From NCBI RefSeq assembly GCF_024170165.1, contig NZ_JALJXP010000005.1, forward strand, positions 248,001 through 312,000: a stretch of 64,000 nt of DNA, in the 5' to 3' direction. A program made the position numbers and the translations under genes. Below, one piece after another: positions 1 to 8,969 of the stretch. The notes below the pieces were generated by a model that did not search any database, was not told the origin of the DNA, and saw only the letters and a program-made list of their open reading frames with translations. The stretch's first letter is position 1. Each line of letters starts with the position of its first letter. Origin of the DNA: Pseudomonas nitroreducens. Lineage in GTDB: Bacteria > Pseudomonadota > Gammaproteobacteria > Pseudomonadales > Pseudomonadaceae.

Positions 1-1092
1 GTGGAGCAGCGTCACCAGCACGCGGGCGCCCGAGGCGCCGATCGGGTGGCCAAGGGCGACGGCGCCGCCGTTGACGTTGACCTTCTCGGCGTTCCAGCCC
101 AGCTCCTTGCCGACCGACAGGGCCTGGGCAGCGAAGGCTTCGTTGGCCTCGATCAGCTCGACGTCGTCGAGGCTCCAGCCGGCCTTTTCCAGGCAGCTGC
201 GAGTCGCGGTCACCGGGGCGATGCCCATGATCGACGGGTCGACGCCACTGCTCGCATAGGCTTGGATGCGTGCCAGAACCGGGAGGTTCAGACTGCGTGC
301 GCGCTCGGCGCTCATCAGCAGCACGGCGGCAGCGCCATCGTTGAGGGTGGAGGCGTTGCCGGCGGTGACGGTGCCGTCCTTCTTGAAGGCCGGCTTGAGC
401 TTGCCCAGGGATTCGGCGGTGGTGCCGGCGCGCGGTTGCTCATCGGTGTCGAAGGACAGCGGCTCGCCCTTGCGCTGCGGAATCAGCACCGGGGTGATCT
501 CGTCCTTGAAGCGGCCGGCCTCGATGGCCGACGCGGCTTTCAGCTGGGACTGCGCGGCGAAGGCGTCCTGCGCCTCGCGGCTGATGCCGAATTTCTCGGC
601 CAGGTTCTCGGCGGTGATGCCCATGTGGTAATCGTTGAAAGCGTCGATCAGGCCGTCGCGCAGCAGGGTGTCCTGCAGCTCGGCATGGCCCATGCGCAGG
701 CCGGTACGGGCCTTGGGCAGCACGTAGGGCGCGAGGCTCATGCTCTCCTGGCCGCCGGCGATGATGGCGTCGGCGTCGCCGCAACGGATTGCCTGGACGC
801 CAAGGAACAGCGCCTTGAGGCCCGAGCCGCAGAGCTTGTTGATGGTCATCGCCGGTACTTCCACCGGCAGGCCGGCGCCGATGGCGGCCTGGCGCGCGGG
901 GTTCTGCCCGGCACCGGCGGTGAGCACCTGGCCGAGGATGACTTCGTCGATCTGCTCGGCCTTCACGCCGCTGCGTTCGAGCAGCGAGCGGATGACCAGG
1001 CTGCCCAGTTCATGGGCGGGAATGTTTGCCAGGCTGCCCTGGAAGGCGCCGATGGCGGTACGGGTGGCGGCGACAATGACTACGTCTTGCAT
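1..1092 (-). CDS. atoB: Acetyl-CoA acetyltransferase (thiolase), 3' end beyond window
   Basis: Thiolase that joins or cleaves acetoacetyl-CoA and acetyl-CoA in the cytoplasm. The 364 codons in the window start at [15 protein letters not shown]. The nucleophilic Cys is at about residue 88 in [10 protein letters not shown], and the signature [16 protein letters not shown] lies near the edge. The final active-site Cys loop and about 30 residues fall outside the window, since the family is about 393 aa. The gene is third in a minus-strand operon after both CoA-transferase subunits, the order I recall for P. aeruginosa dhcA-dhcB-atoB. Together they would turn acetoacetate or dehydrocarnitine-type acids into acetyl-CoA. 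A PhaA-type role is possible, but no PHB genes are visible. Confidence 0.9.
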   Translation of the reverse strand, partial: MQDVVIVAATRTAIGAFQGSLANIPAHELGSLVIRSLLERSGVKAEQIDEVILGQVLTAGAGQNPARQAAIGAGLPVEVPAMTINKLCGSGLKALFLGVQAIRCGDADAIIAGGQESMSLAPYVLPKARTGLRMGHAELQDTLLRDGLIDAFNDYHMGITAENLAEKFGISREAQDAFAAQSQLKAASAIEAGRFKDEITPVLIPQRKGEPLSFDTDEQPRAGTTAESLGKLKPAFKKDGTVTAGNASTLNDGAAAVLLMSAERARSLNLPVLARIQAYASSGVDPSIMGIAPVTATRSCLEKAGWSLDDVELIEANEAFAAQALSVGKELGWNAEKVNVNGGAVALGHPIGASGARVLVTLLH

Positions 1093-1117
1093 GGATTACT
1101 CTCCGGAAGGCTTGGGC

Positions 1118-1242
1118 TGCCCTCTCCCCCCGCCCTCTCCCGCAAGCGGGAGAGGGCGCCGTCCGCGTCAGGCGAACTCCAGTGCCAATCCAGGCACCGA
1201 ACCAGCTCCCTCTCCCTTCAGGGAGAGGGTTGGGGAGAGGGA
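1118..1242. repeat. Paired GGGAGAGGG hairpin repeat
   Basis: The atoB-dhcB gap holds two hairpins. The first, 1132-1157, has a perfect 12-bp stem (GCCCTCTCCCGC) with an AA loop. The second, 1208-1229, pairs CCCTCTCCC with GGGAGAGGG. The flanking CCCTCTCCCC and GGGGAGAGGG also pair with each other, so the whole is a nested inverted repeat like the dispersed REP/MITE elements of Pseudomonas. It lies inside an apparent operon and may lower atoB expression or stabilise the upstream mRNA (inference). Confidence 0.75.
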
Positions 1243-1255
1243 ATCGACGATTAAC

Positions 1256-1912
1256 TCAGAAGGTCATTTCCTTCACATCGTCCGGCACGATGAGGCGGCC
1301 GGCGGTCTTCTCGGCGATCTCTTCGACGCTGACGCCCGGCGCGGTCTCGCGCAGGATGAAGGCGCCATTCTCGATCTCCAGGTAGGCCAGGTCGGTGAGG
1401 ACCTTGCGGATGCAGCCGGCGCCGGTCAGCGGCAGCGAGCAGCGGTCCAGCAGCTTGGATTCGCCGTCCTTGGAAGCGTGGGTCATGGTCACGATGATAT
1501 TGTCTGCGCCGGCCACCAGGTCCATGGCGCCGCCCATGCCTTTCACCAGCTTGCCGGGGATCATCCAGGAGGCGATGTTGCCCTGCACGTCCACCTCGAA
1601 GGCACCGAGCACGGTGAGGTCGACATGGCCGCCGCGGATCATCGCGAAGGATTCGGCGGAGGAGAAAATCGACGCGCCCTTCACGGCGGTCACGGTCTGC
1701 TTGCCGGCGTTGATCATGTCGGCGTCGACTGTGTCTTCGGTGGGGAACGCGCCCATGCCGAGCAGGCCGTTCTCCGATTGCAGCATCACTTCCATGCCCT
1801 CGGGCACGTAGTTGGCGACCAGGGTCGGGATGCCGATGCCCAGGTTCACGTAGAAGCCGTCCTGCAGCTCGCGCGCCACGCGCTGAGCCATCTGTTCGCG
1901 GGTCAATGCCAT
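1256..1912 (-). CDS. dhcB: 3-oxoacid CoA-transferase subunit B
   Basis: Beta subunit of a class I CoA transferase, 218 aa, the usual length. The catalytic Glu is residue 47 in SENGLLGMG, which forms the glutamyl-CoA thioester; GAFEVDVQGNIASW and MGGAMDLVAGA are family blocks. It pairs with the alpha subunit encoded 26 bp upstream to move CoA from succinyl-CoA to a 3-oxo acid. P. aeruginosa DhcAB acts on 3-dehydrocarnitine; acetoacetate (ScoB/AtoA) is the main alternative. The LysR-dhcAB-atoB context favours the Dhc name, but sequence alone does not fix the substrate. Confidence 0.85.
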   Translation of the reverse strand: MALTREQMAQRVARELQDGFYVNLGIGIPTLVANYVPEGMEVMLQSENGLLGMGAFPTEDTVDADMINAGKQTVTAVKGASIFSSAESFAMIRGGHVDLTVLGAFEVDVQGNIASWMIPGKLVKGMGGAMDLVAGADNIIVTMTHASKDGESKLLDRCSLPLTGAGCIRKVLTDLAYLEIENGAFILRETAPGVSVEEIAEKTAGRLIVPDDVKEMTF

Positions 1913-1938
1913 GTTCTTGTCTCTCTTGTCCGGTGGGC

Positions 1939-2637
1939 TCAGGAACGTACGGTGCGTTTCTCGATACGCTTTTCGAAGGTTCCCTGGATGATGCGGTCGA
2001 CGTAGATGCCGGGGGTATGGATCTGGGTGGGGTCCAGCTCACCCGGCTCGACGATTTCCTCCACCTCGACGACCGTGATACGGCCTGCGGTGGCGACTAC
2101 CGGATTGAAGTTCTGTGCGGTGTGGCGATAGATGACGTTGCCGTAGTGGTCGGCCTTCCAGCCCTTGACGATGGCGAAGTCGCCGGTGATGGCGCGCTCC
2201 ATCACGTAGTGGCGCCCTTCAAACTCGCGCACTTCCTTGCCGTCGGCGACCGGGGTGCCGTAGCCGGTGGCGGTGAAGAAGGCCGGGATACCGGCGCCGC
2301 CAGCACGGAGTTTCTCAGCCAGGGTGCCCTGCGGGGTCAGTTCGACCTCCAGTTCACCGGACAGCAGCTGCTGCTCGAACAGTGCGTTTTCGCCAACGTA
2401 GGACGCGATCATCTTGCGGATCTGCCGGTCCTCCAGCAGCACGCCGAGGCCGAAGCCGTCGATGCCGCAGTTGTTGGAGACCACGGTCAGGCCCTTCACG
2501 CCCAGCTTGCGGATGTGCGCAATGAGGTTTTCCGGGATGCCGCAGATGCCGAAGCCGCCCGCCAGCACCGTCATGTCGTCGGTGAGCCCGGCCAGGGCTT
2601 CCTCGTAACTGCCTACACGCTTGTCGAGTCCTGCCAT
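1939..2637 (-). CDS. dhcA: 3-oxoacid CoA-transferase subunit A
   Basis: Alpha subunit of the same class I CoA transferase, 232 aa. It shows the glycine-rich [11 protein letters not shown] block near residue 27 and the [10 protein letters not shown] segment typical of ScoA/AtoD. It is the first gene of the operon, and its start lies 125 bp from the divergent LysR gene, which probably controls it. Function as for subunit B: CoA transfer from succinyl-CoA to acetoacetate or dehydrocarnitine. Confidence 0.85.
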   Translation of the reverse strand: MAGLDKRVGSYEEALAGLTDDMTVLAGGFGICGIPENLIAHIRKLGVKGLTVVSNNCGIDGFGLGVLLEDRQIRKMIASYVGENALFEQQLLSGELEVELTPQGTLAEKLRAGGAGIPAFFTATGYGTPVADGKEVREFEGRHYVMERAITGDFAIVKGWKADHYGNVIYRHTAQNFNPVVATAGRITVVEVEEIVEPGELDPTQIHTPGIYVDRIIQGTFEKRIEKRTVRS

Positions 2638-2739
2638 GTTGCTGCTGCCTCTTGTATTTGGAATGTCCGACTCAGTGGTCAGAGAACGTCTGCAGCTTCA
2701 CCGGCGGGGACTGATTTGTTAAGTTTGTTTTTCCAATCG

Positions 2740-2762
2740 ATTGATCCGGTTTTCTTATCAAT
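2740..2762. promoter_or_regulatory. LysR-type operator, ATTGAT-N11-ATCAAT
   Basis: A perfect 6-bp inverted repeat with an 11-bp spacer, containing the T-N11-A core of LysR-family sites, lies in the divergent region and ends at the base before the LysR start codon. A further 10-bp palindrome CAATCGATTG overlaps it at 2734-2743. The position suggests autoregulation plus control of dhcA. Family assignment of the site is inference. Confidence 0.55.
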
Positions 2763-3656
2763 ATGACCGTCAAGCAATTGCGCGCCTTCCTCGCCGTCGC
2801 CCAGAGCCTGAGCTTCGCCCAGGCCTGCGAACGCCTGCACCTGTCGCAACCGGCGCTGAGCCTGGCGATCAAGAGCCTGGAAGAGTCCCTCGGCGGCCAG
2901 TTGCTGGTGCGCACCACCCGCAGCGTGGCGCTGACGCCGGAGGGCGAAACGCTGCTGCCCCTGGCCCGCCGCCTGCTGGCGGACTGGGACAACGCCGAGG
3001 AAGTGATGCACCAGCACTTCACCCTGCAGCTGGGCAGGGTCTCCATCGCTGCCATGCCCTCCTTCGCCGGCAACTTGCTGCCCGCCGTGCTGCGCACCTT
3101 CCGCGACCGCCACCCGAAGGTGAACGTGGCGGTGCATGACGTGATCAACGAGCAGGTGCTGGAGATGGTGCGCAACCGTCGCGTGGAGCTGGGCATCGCC
3201 CTGGAGCCGGACAGCCTCGATGGCCTGACCTTCACGCCTTTCTACACCGACCGCTTCGTCGCGGTGCTGCCGGCGGACTCAGCGCTGGCAAACGAGGATC
3301 GGATCACCTGGGAGCAGTTGCTGGAAGACCATTTCATTACCCTGCAACGCCCGTCGGCCGTGCGACTGCTGCTGGAAGAGCAGCTGCAGGGGCGACTGCC
3401 GGTGGCATTTGAAAGCCACCAGTTGGTGACCGTGGGCCGGATGGTGGCCGAAGGGCTGGGGGTGAGCGCCGTGCCACGCCTGTGCCGGCAGCAGATGGAG
3501 GAACTCGGCGCGCGCTGTGTGGCGCTGGAAGATCCGCGTATCGAACGCCGCGTGGGGCTGTTCTGCCTGGCGGAGCACCAGCTATCCAGCGCCGCGCAGG
3601 CGCTGAGCGATGTACTGGTGAAGGGAACGGATTGGGCGGGGATGGAGCGGGAGTGA
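2763..3656 (+). CDS. dhcR: LysR-family regulator beside the dhc operon
   Basis: LysR transcription factor of 297 aa. The N-terminal winged helix (residues 1-60) has FAQACERLHLSQPALS as helix-turn-helix, followed by a linker helix and a periplasmic-binding-protein-like effector domain from about residue 90. It is divergent from dhcA, matching the position I recall for PAO1 PA1998 (dhcR). The effector is probably an intermediate such as dehydrocarnitine or acetoacetate (inference). The ATG gives a standard LysR N-terminus but has no Shine-Dalgarno sequence; an operator-like inverted repeat abuts it. Confidence 0.8.
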   Translation: MTVKQLRAFLAVAQSLSFAQACERLHLSQPALSLAIKSLEESLGGQLLVRTTRSVALTPEGETLLPLARRLLADWDNAEEVMHQHFTLQLGRVSIAAMPSFAGNLLPAVLRTFRDRHPKVNVAVHDVINEQVLEMVRNRRVELGIALEPDSLDGLTFTPFYTDRFVAVLPADSALANEDRITWEQLLEDHFITLQRPSAVRLLLEEQLQGRLPVAFESHQLVTVGRMVAEGLGVSAVPRLCRQQMEELGARCVALEDPRIERRVGLFCLAEHQLSSAAQALSDVLVKGTDWAGMERE

Positions 3657-3692
3657 CGGGACTCTTCGATAACCAACTTCTGCGCACACCTT

Positions 3693-3738
3693 GTAGGAGC
3701 GCGCCATGCACGCGATCGCGGGCATGGCCCGCTCCTAC
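3693..3738. repeat. REP element, GTAGGAGCG..GCCATG type
   Basis: Imperfect inverted repeat with GTAGGAGC at the left, CGCTCCTAC at the right and GCCATG/CATGGC inner arms around CGCGATCGCG. The same family recurs at 39027-39072 and in degraded form at 39990-40035. It sits between the convergent ends of the LysR and hmgR genes and may act as a transcription barrier. Confidence 0.75.
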
Positions 3739-3763
3739 AGTTCGACTCCCTGGCTGATCGACT

Positions 3764-4495
3764 TCAAACCTCTCCCCCCATCCGCAAACTCACCTCCCGC
3801 GCCATCTCCAGCAGCACCCGCGCCGCCTCCCCCTGGGGCTCGGCAGCAAAGCTCGCCTGCGAACCCACCACGGTAATCACCCCAGCCAGTTCGCGGCCGG
3901 TCTTGAACAGCGGCACCGACAGCGCATTCACCCCCGGCATCAAAAGACCATGGATCGCATGCAGGCGTGCGCTGCGAATGCCTTCCAGCACCGCCAGATC
4001 AGCGCCCTCCTCCAGCCCGTCCTTGAAGGCCGCAAACACCAGCCCGGTGGATGAGCCGTGCAGCGGCAGCACCGAGCCCACCTGGGTCACCAGCGTGACC
4101 ATGCCCTGCGCCGGCTCCACCTGCACCACGGTCGGCCCGTGGCTGCCCCAGATGGCGAGGAAACAGGTCTGCCCCAACTGGTCACGCAGATCGGCCAGCG
4201 CCGGGCTCGCCACCTTCACCACGTCGAGCCGGCGGATCGCCGCCAGGCCGACGTAAAGCGCCTCGCGTCCCAGGCCGTAATGGTTGGTCTGCGGATCCTG
4301 CTCGGCGAAACCGCTGGCGATCAGCGCCTGCAGGTAGCGATGGACCTTGGCCGCCGGCATCTCCAGGTGCTCGCCCAGGCGCTTGAGCGAGGTGCTCGGC
4401 GCCAGCTCAGCCAGGGCCTTGAGGATCTGCGTGCCGACTTCGGCGGACTGCACCTTGGCGCCCTTCGTCGGGACGGAGTCTTCTGCGTCGTTCAT
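3764..4495 (-). CDS. hmgR: IclR-family repressor of homogentisate genes
   Basis: IclR regulator of 243 aa from the ATG; a TTG three codons upstream (4504) is also possible because GGGAG lies 10 bases before it. The N-terminal winged HTH (about 20-80) contains SLKRLGEHLEMPAAKVHRYL, and the C-terminal IclR effector domain covers about 85-240. It is divergent from hmgA with a palindromic operator between them, the arrangement of HmgR in P. putida, where homogentisate is the inducer. It probably represses hmgA-fahA. Confidence 0.87.
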   Translation of the reverse strand: MNDAEDSVPTKGAKVQSAEVGTQILKALAELAPSTSLKRLGEHLEMPAAKVHRYLQALIASGFAEQDPQTNHYGLGREALYVGLAAIRRLDVVKVASPALADLRDQLGQTCFLAIWGSHGPTVVQVEPAQGMVTLVTQVGSVLPLHGSSTGLVFAAFKDGLEEGADLAVLEGIRSARLHAIHGLLMPGVNALSVPLFKTGRELAGVITVVGSQASFAAEPQGEAARVLLEMAREVSLRMGGEV

Positions 4496-4538
4496 GGTCT
4501 TCAACTTAAAGGAACTCCCAGACGGACTTGACGGCCCG

Positions 4539-4567
4539 TTGACACGAAATTACGTTAATCGTAATTC
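4539..4567 (+). promoter_or_regulatory. Candidate sigma-70 promoter of hmgA
   Basis: A perfect -35 TTGACA (4539-4544) is followed after 17 bp by a weak -10 TAATTC (4562-4567). The -10 and spacer lie within the AATTACG/CGTAATT repeats, so a bound repressor would block RNA polymerase. Prediction by eye. Confidence 0.5.
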
Positions 4568-4574
4568 AATTACG
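4548..4574. promoter_or_regulatory. HmgR operator, three half-sites
   Basis: AATTACG, TTAAT, CGTAATT, C, AATTACG in order. The first two half-sites form an inverted repeat with a 5-bp centre and the last two one with a 1-bp centre, so three identical 7-bp half-sites alternate in orientation. It lies in the hmgR-hmgA divergent region over the predicted hmgA -10. P. putida HmgR is known to bind a palindrome in this region; assignment here is by position and symmetry. Confidence 0.65.
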
Positions 4575-4594
4575 ATAAAAAGAGTGAAACCACC

Positions 4595-5887
4595 ATGATC
4601 GCCTCTCCTGCCTACCAATCCGGGTTCGGCAACGAATTCGCCAGCGAGGCCCTGCCGGGCGCCCTGCCCGTGGGCATGAACTCGCCGCAGCAGGTGCCGC
4701 TGGGACTCTACGCCGAGCAGTTCTCCGGCACCGCCTTCACCGTCCCGCGCAGCGAGGCCCGGCGCACCTGGCTGTACCGCATCCGCCCGTCCGCCGCGCA
4801 CCCGCGCTTCGAGCGCCTGGAGCGGCAGATCACCGGCACCGCCCTCGGCCCCGTCACCCCCAATCGCCTGCGCTGGAACAGCTTCGCGACGCCCGAGGAG
4901 CCTACCGACTTCGTCGACGGCCTGCTATGCATGGCCGCCAACGCCGTGGCGGAGGCCTGCAGCGGCGTCAGCCTGTACGCCTACCGCGCCAACATCTCCA
5001 TGCGCCGGGTGTTCTTCAATGCCGACGGCGAGCTGCTGATCGTGCCCCAGGCCGGCCGCCTGCGCCTGGTCACCGAACTGGGCGTGCTGGAGCTGGAGCC
5101 GCTGGAGATTGCCGTGATCCCGCGCGGCATGCGCCTGCGGGTCGAACTGCTGGAAGCCGAGGCCGCCGGCTACGTGGCGGAGAACCACGGCGCCGCGCTG
5201 CGTCTGCCCGACCTCGGCCCCATCGGCAGTAACGGACTGGCCAACGCCCGCGACTTCCTCGCCCCGGTCGCGCACTACGAAGACCTGGAAGGCCCGGTGC
5301 AGCTGGTGCAGAAGTTCCTCGGCGAACTCTGGGCCACCCAGCTCGACCACTCGCCGCTGGACGTGGTCGCCTGGCACGGCAACAACGTGCCCTACAAGTA
5401 CGACCTGCGCCGCTTCAACACCATCGGTTCGATCAGCTACGACCACCCGGACCCGTCCATCTTCACCGTGCTGACCTCACCCAGCGACACCCCCGGCATG
5501 GCCAACATGGACTTCGTGATCTTCCCGCCGCGCTGGATGGTGGCCGAGAGCACCTTCCGCCCGCCGTGGTTCCACCGCAACCTGATGAACGAATTCATGG
5601 GCCTGATCCAGGGCGTGTACGACGCCAAGGCCGACGGCTTCGTCCCCGGCGGCGCCTCGCTGCACAACTGCATGAGCGCCCACGGCCCGGACAACGCCAC
5701 CACCGTGCAGGCGATTGCCGCCGACCTCAAACCCCACAAGATCGACCAGACCATGGCCTTCATGTTCGAGACCGGCCGCGTGCTGCGCCCCAGCCGCTTC
5801 GCCCTCGACTGCCCGCAGCTGCAGCGTGACTACGACAGCTGCTGGAGCGGCATGCAGAAGACCTTCGACCCTTCCCAGGAGCAGTAA
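4595..5887 (+). CDS. hmgA: Homogentisate 1,2-dioxygenase
   Basis: Opens the aromatic ring of homogentisate to maleylacetoacetate, the central step of tyrosine and phenylalanine breakdown. It is 430 aa, the family length, starting [15 protein letters not shown]. The iron ligands are visible as His327 and Glu333 in [12 protein letters not shown] and His363 in SAHGPD. It is the first gene of a two-gene operon, with fahA starting one base after its stop codon. HmgR probably controls it from the operator just upstream. Confidence 0.97.
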   Translation: MIASPAYQSGFGNEFASEALPGALPVGMNSPQQVPLGLYAEQFSGTAFTVPRSEARRTWLYRIRPSAAHPRFERLERQITGTALGPVTPNRLRWNSFATPEEPTDFVDGLLCMAANAVAEACSGVSLYAYRANISMRRVFFNADGELLIVPQAGRLRLVTELGVLELEPLEIAVIPRGMRLRVELLEAEAAGYVAENHGAALRLPDLGPIGSNGLANARDFLAPVAHYEDLEGPVQLVQKFLGELWATQLDHSPLDVVAWHGNNVPYKYDLRRFNTIGSISYDHPDPSIFTVLTSPSDTPGMANMDFVIFPPRWMVAESTFRPPWFHRNLMNEFMGLIQGVYDAKADGFVPGGASLHNCMSAHGPDNATTVQAIAADLKPHKIDQTMAFMFETGRVLRPSRFALDCPQLQRDYDSCWSGMQKTFDPSQEQ

Positions 5888-5888
5888 C

Positions 5889-7193
5889 ATGAGCGCCGCC
5901 CACACCACCCAGAGCTGGATCGAATCGGCCAACGGCCACCCGGACTTTCCCCTGCAGAACCTGCCGCTGGGCGTGTTCAGCCCGCCAGGGGACTCGCCCC
6001 GCGGCGGCGTCGCCATCGGCGACTACATCTTCGACCTGAAGACTGCCTGCGAGACCGGCCTCTTCCACGGCGCCGCGCACCAGGCCGCGCTGGTGGCCAG
6101 CGGCGACAGCCTGAACGCCTTCTTCGCCCTCGGCGGCACTGCACGTCGTACTCTGCGCGAAGCGCTGATCCATCTGCTCAGCGAAGGCAGCGGCGAGCAG
6201 AAACGCATGGAGCACCTGGGCGCCGCGCTGCTCAAGCCCCAGGCCGCCTGCCGCATGCACCTGCCGGCCAGGGTGGGCGACTACACCGACTTCTACGTCG
6301 GCATCCACCACGCGAAGAACGTCGGCAAGCTGTTCCGCCCGGACAACCCGCTGCTGCCCAACTACAAGTACGTGCCCATCGGCTACCACGGCCGCGCCTC
6401 CACCGTCGTGCCTTCGGGCACCGAAGTACGCCGTCCCAATGGCCAGACCCTGCCCGCCGGCCTCGACGTGCCGGTCTTCGGCCCCTGCGCGCGGATGGAT
6501 CTGGAGCTGGAACTGGGCATCTGGATCGGTCAGGGCAACGACCAGGGCAAGGCCATCCCGATCAACGCCGCCTCCGGCCATATCGCCGGTTTCTGCCTGC
6601 TCAACGACTGGTCCGCGCGTGACGTGCAGGCCTGGGAGTACCAGCCGCTGGGCCCGTTCCTGTCGAAGAGCTTCGCCACCACAGTCTCGCCCTGGGTAGT
6701 CACCGCCGAGGCGCTGGAGCCCTTCCGCGTGGCCCAGCCGGCCCGCCCGGAAGGCGACCCGCAGCCGCTGCCGTACCTGTACGACGAAGGCGACCAGCAA
6801 CGCGGCGCGCTGGACATCGAACTGGAAGTCCTGCTGCACACCGCGCGCATGCGCCACGAGCACCAGGCCCCGGAACGCATCGCCCTGAGCAACACGCTGA
6901 ACATGTACTGGACGGTGGCGCAGATGGTCGCGCACCACAGCGTCAATGGCTGCCGACTGCAAGCCGGCGACCTGTTCGGCTCGGGCACCCTCTCCGGGGA
7001 AACCCCGGACAGCTTCGGCAGCCTGCTGGAGCTCACCAGCGGCGGCAAGCAGCCGATCGTACTGGCCAATGGCGAGGAGCGGCGCTTCCTCGAAGACGGC
7101 GACGAGATCATCCTGCGCGCCCGCTGCCGCCGCGAGGGGCATGCGTCCATCGGCTTCGGCGAATGCCGCGGACGGATCCTGCCAGCCCATTGA
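5889..7193 (+). CDS. fahA: Fumarylacetoacetase
   Basis: Hydrolyses fumarylacetoacetate to fumarate and acetoacetate. It is 434 aa, with the N-terminal SH3-like domain (NLPLGVFSPPG near residue 30) and the FAH domain carrying metal ligands in DLELELGIW and NDWSARDVQAWEYQPLG. The ATG overlaps nothing, lies one base after the hmgA stop and is preceded by GGAG. The isomerase gene maiA, which normally follows in this operon, is absent: the next gene is on the other strand. Confidence 0.96.
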   Translation: MSAAHTTQSWIESANGHPDFPLQNLPLGVFSPPGDSPRGGVAIGDYIFDLKTACETGLFHGAAHQAALVASGDSLNAFFALGGTARRTLREALIHLLSEGSGEQKRMEHLGAALLKPQAACRMHLPARVGDYTDFYVGIHHAKNVGKLFRPDNPLLPNYKYVPIGYHGRASTVVPSGTEVRRPNGQTLPAGLDVPVFGPCARMDLELELGIWIGQGNDQGKAIPINAASGHIAGFCLLNDWSARDVQAWEYQPLGPFLSKSFATTVSPWVVTAEALEPFRVAQPARPEGDPQPLPYLYDEGDQQRGALDIELEVLLHTARMRHEHQAPERIALSNTLNMYWTVAQMVAHHSVNGCRLQAGDLFGSGTLSGETPDSFGSLLELTSGGKQPIVLANGEERRFLEDGDEIILRARCRREGHASIGFGECRGRILPAH

Positions 7194-7205
7194 GTGTTGC
7201 TCTTC

Positions 7206-7278
7206 GTAGGGCGCATAACGCGCCAGCGTTATCCGCCGGGCAGCCGGCGGATAACCTGTTCCAGGTTATGCGCCCTAC
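7206..7278. repeat. Long inverted repeat, GTAGGGCGCATAAC type
   Basis: GTAGGGCGCATAAC (7206-7219) pairs perfectly with GTTATGCGCCCTAC (7265-7278); inner arms GTTATCCGCCGG and CCGGCGGATAAC extend the hairpin. It lies just after fahA and may act as a 3' stabiliser. Related copies lie at 39082-39236. Confidence 0.8.
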
Positions 7279-7308
7279 TCCATCTCCCGCTCTGCGCAGG
7301 AGCTTTTC

Positions 7309-7380
7309 GTAGGAGCGAGCTTGCTCGCGAACAGCCGGTGGCACCGCTGCTGGGCGGTTCGCGAGCAAGCTCGCTCCTAT
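7309..7380. repeat. REP pair, GTAGGAGCGAGCTTGCTCGCGAAC type
   Basis: A 24-bp element faces its inverted copy across a short spacer. This is the commonest dispersed repeat in the window, with paired copies at 9533, 19213, 23989, 31078 and 43586 and a half copy at 19915. It is typical of Pseudomonas REP sequences mobilised by RAYT proteins; no RAYT gene is present here. Confidence 0.85.
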
Positions 7381-7407
7381 AGGCTTCCCCTACCCAAACC
7401 CTGCGCA

Positions 7408-7436
7408 AAAAAGACGGGCCCGAAGGCCCGCTGCTA
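7408..7436 (-). terminator. Rho-independent terminator of feaB
   Basis: On the minus strand, AGCGGGCC, loop TTC, GGGCCCG is followed by TCTTTTTT, about 30 bp past the feaB stop codon. Confidence 0.8.
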
Positions 7437-7462
7437 AACGAGGGTGTTGCTCTCACTATCAA

Positions 7463-8953
7463 TCAGTGCGCGATGCACACCGATTTGATCTCGGTATAGG
7501 CCTCGACCACCGCGCGACCGAACTCGCGGCCCATGCCCGACTGCTTGACGCCGCCGAAGGGCATGCTCGGGTCGAGCAGCACGTGGGCATTGACCCACAC
7601 GGTGCCGGACTCGATGCGCGGGACCATGTTCATCGCCTTGGACAGGTCGTTGGTCCACAGGCTCGCGCCCAGGCCGTATTCACTGTCGTTGGCCATCTCG
7701 ATGGCCTGCTCGTCCTCGTCGAACGGCAGCACCGCCAGCACCGGGCCGAAGACTTCGTCACGGGCCACGGCCATCTGCATGGTCACATCGGCCAGCACAG
7801 TGGGCTGCACGTAGAAGCCAGTGCCGCCGACCTGCTCGCCACCGCAGACGATGCGCGCACCCTGCTCGCCAGCGCGGGCGATGTGGTTCAGCACGCTGCG
7901 CTGCTGCTTGGCGGAAACCAGCGGATTGATCTGCGCGGTCGGGTCCATGCCCTCGCCCAGGCTCATGCCGGCCACGGCGGCGGCCAGTTTCTCGACGAAC
8001 TCGTCATAGCGCGAACGGTGCACATAGAAGCGCGAAGCCGCAGCGCAGACCTGGCCGTTGTTCAGCAGGCCGCCCAGCAGCGCGCCCTGCACGGCGTTGT
8101 CGATGTTGGCGTCGGCGAGGACGATCATCGGGTTCTTGCCACCCAGCTCCAGGGCGAAGCGGGTCATGTTCTGCACGGCGGCCAGGCCGACGCTGCGTCC
8201 CACCGCGGTGGAGCCGGTGAAGGAGACCTTGTTGATCAGCTTGTGGCTGGCCAGGCCGCCACCGATGCGCGGGCCATCGCCGGTCACCAGGTTGAACACG
8301 CCTGCCGGCACGCCGGCCTCGAAGGCCAGTTCGGCCAGGCGCAGGGCGGTCAGCGGGGTTTCCGAAGCGGGCTTGATCACCACGCTGTTGCCGGTGGCCA
8401 GCGCCGGGATCAGCTTCCACACGGCGATCATCAGCGGGAAGTTCCACGGCACGATGCCAGCCACCACGCCCACCGGCTCGCGACGGGTATAGGCGGTGAA
8501 CTTGGCTCCGGGCGGCAGCGGGATGGAGACGTTCAGCGACTGGCCTTCGATCTTGGTCGCCCAGCCGGCCATGTAGCGCATGAATTCGACGGTGGCGCCG
8601 ACATCCAGCATGCGCGCGATGTTGATCGACTTGCCCTGGCTGAGGGTTTCCAGCTGGGCCAGTTCCTCGCCGTTGGCTTCCACCAGGTCGGCGAAGCGCA
8701 GCAGGATGCGCTCGCGGTCGGCCGGGCGCAGGTCGGCCCAGACACGGGACTTGTAGGCCGCCTGGGCGGACTGCACGGCACGGTCGAGCAGGTCGGTGTC
8801 GATGTCGGCGACGCTGGAGATCGCCTGGCCGGTGGCCGGGTTCAGCACGTCGGTGCGGGCACCCTCGGGCACCACCCAGGCGCCGTCGATGAAGCAGCCG
8901 TGCTTGCGGGCGAGGAAGGCAGTGACCTGAGGCAGGGTCTGTGTGACGTTCAT
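7463..8953 (-). CDS. feaB: Phenylacetaldehyde dehydrogenase (NAD+ aldehyde dehydrogenase)
   Basis: Aldehyde dehydrogenase of 496 aa. The catalytic Cys303 lies in NNGQVCAAASR and the general base Glu269 in FALELGGKNP; IVPWNFPLM and GSTAVGR belong to the cofactor fold. Family resemblance to FeaB/StyD and the FeaR-type regulator encoded upstream point to oxidation of phenylacetaldehyde to phenylacetate, the substrate of the paa pathway that follows. GGAGAG precedes the ATG. It starts 16 bp after the cytochrome gene, so the two are probably cotranscribed. Confidence 0.85.
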   Translation of the reverse strand: MNVTQTLPQVTAFLARKHGCFIDGAWVVPEGARTDVLNPATGQAISSVADIDTDLLDRAVQSAQAAYKSRVWADLRPADRERILLRFADLVEANGEELAQLETLSQGKSINIARMLDVGATVEFMRYMAGWATKIEGQSLNVSIPLPPGAKFTAYTRREPVGVVAGIVPWNFPLMIAVWKLIPALATGNSVVIKPASETPLTALRLAELAFEAGVPAGVFNLVTGDGPRIGGGLASHKLINKVSFTGSTAVGRSVGLAAVQNMTRFALELGGKNPMIVLADANIDNAVQGALLGGLLNNGQVCAAASRFYVHRSRYDEFVEKLAAAVAGMSLGEGMDPTAQINPLVSAKQQRSVLNHIARAGEQGARIVCGGEQVGGTGFYVQPTVLADVTMQMAVARDEVFGPVLAVLPFDEDEQAIEMANDSEYGLGASLWTNDLSKAMNMVPRIESGTVWVNAHVLLDPSMPFGGVKQSGMGREFGRAVVEAYTEIKSVCIAH

Positions 8954-8969
8954 GGTCTCTCCTGAAAGA

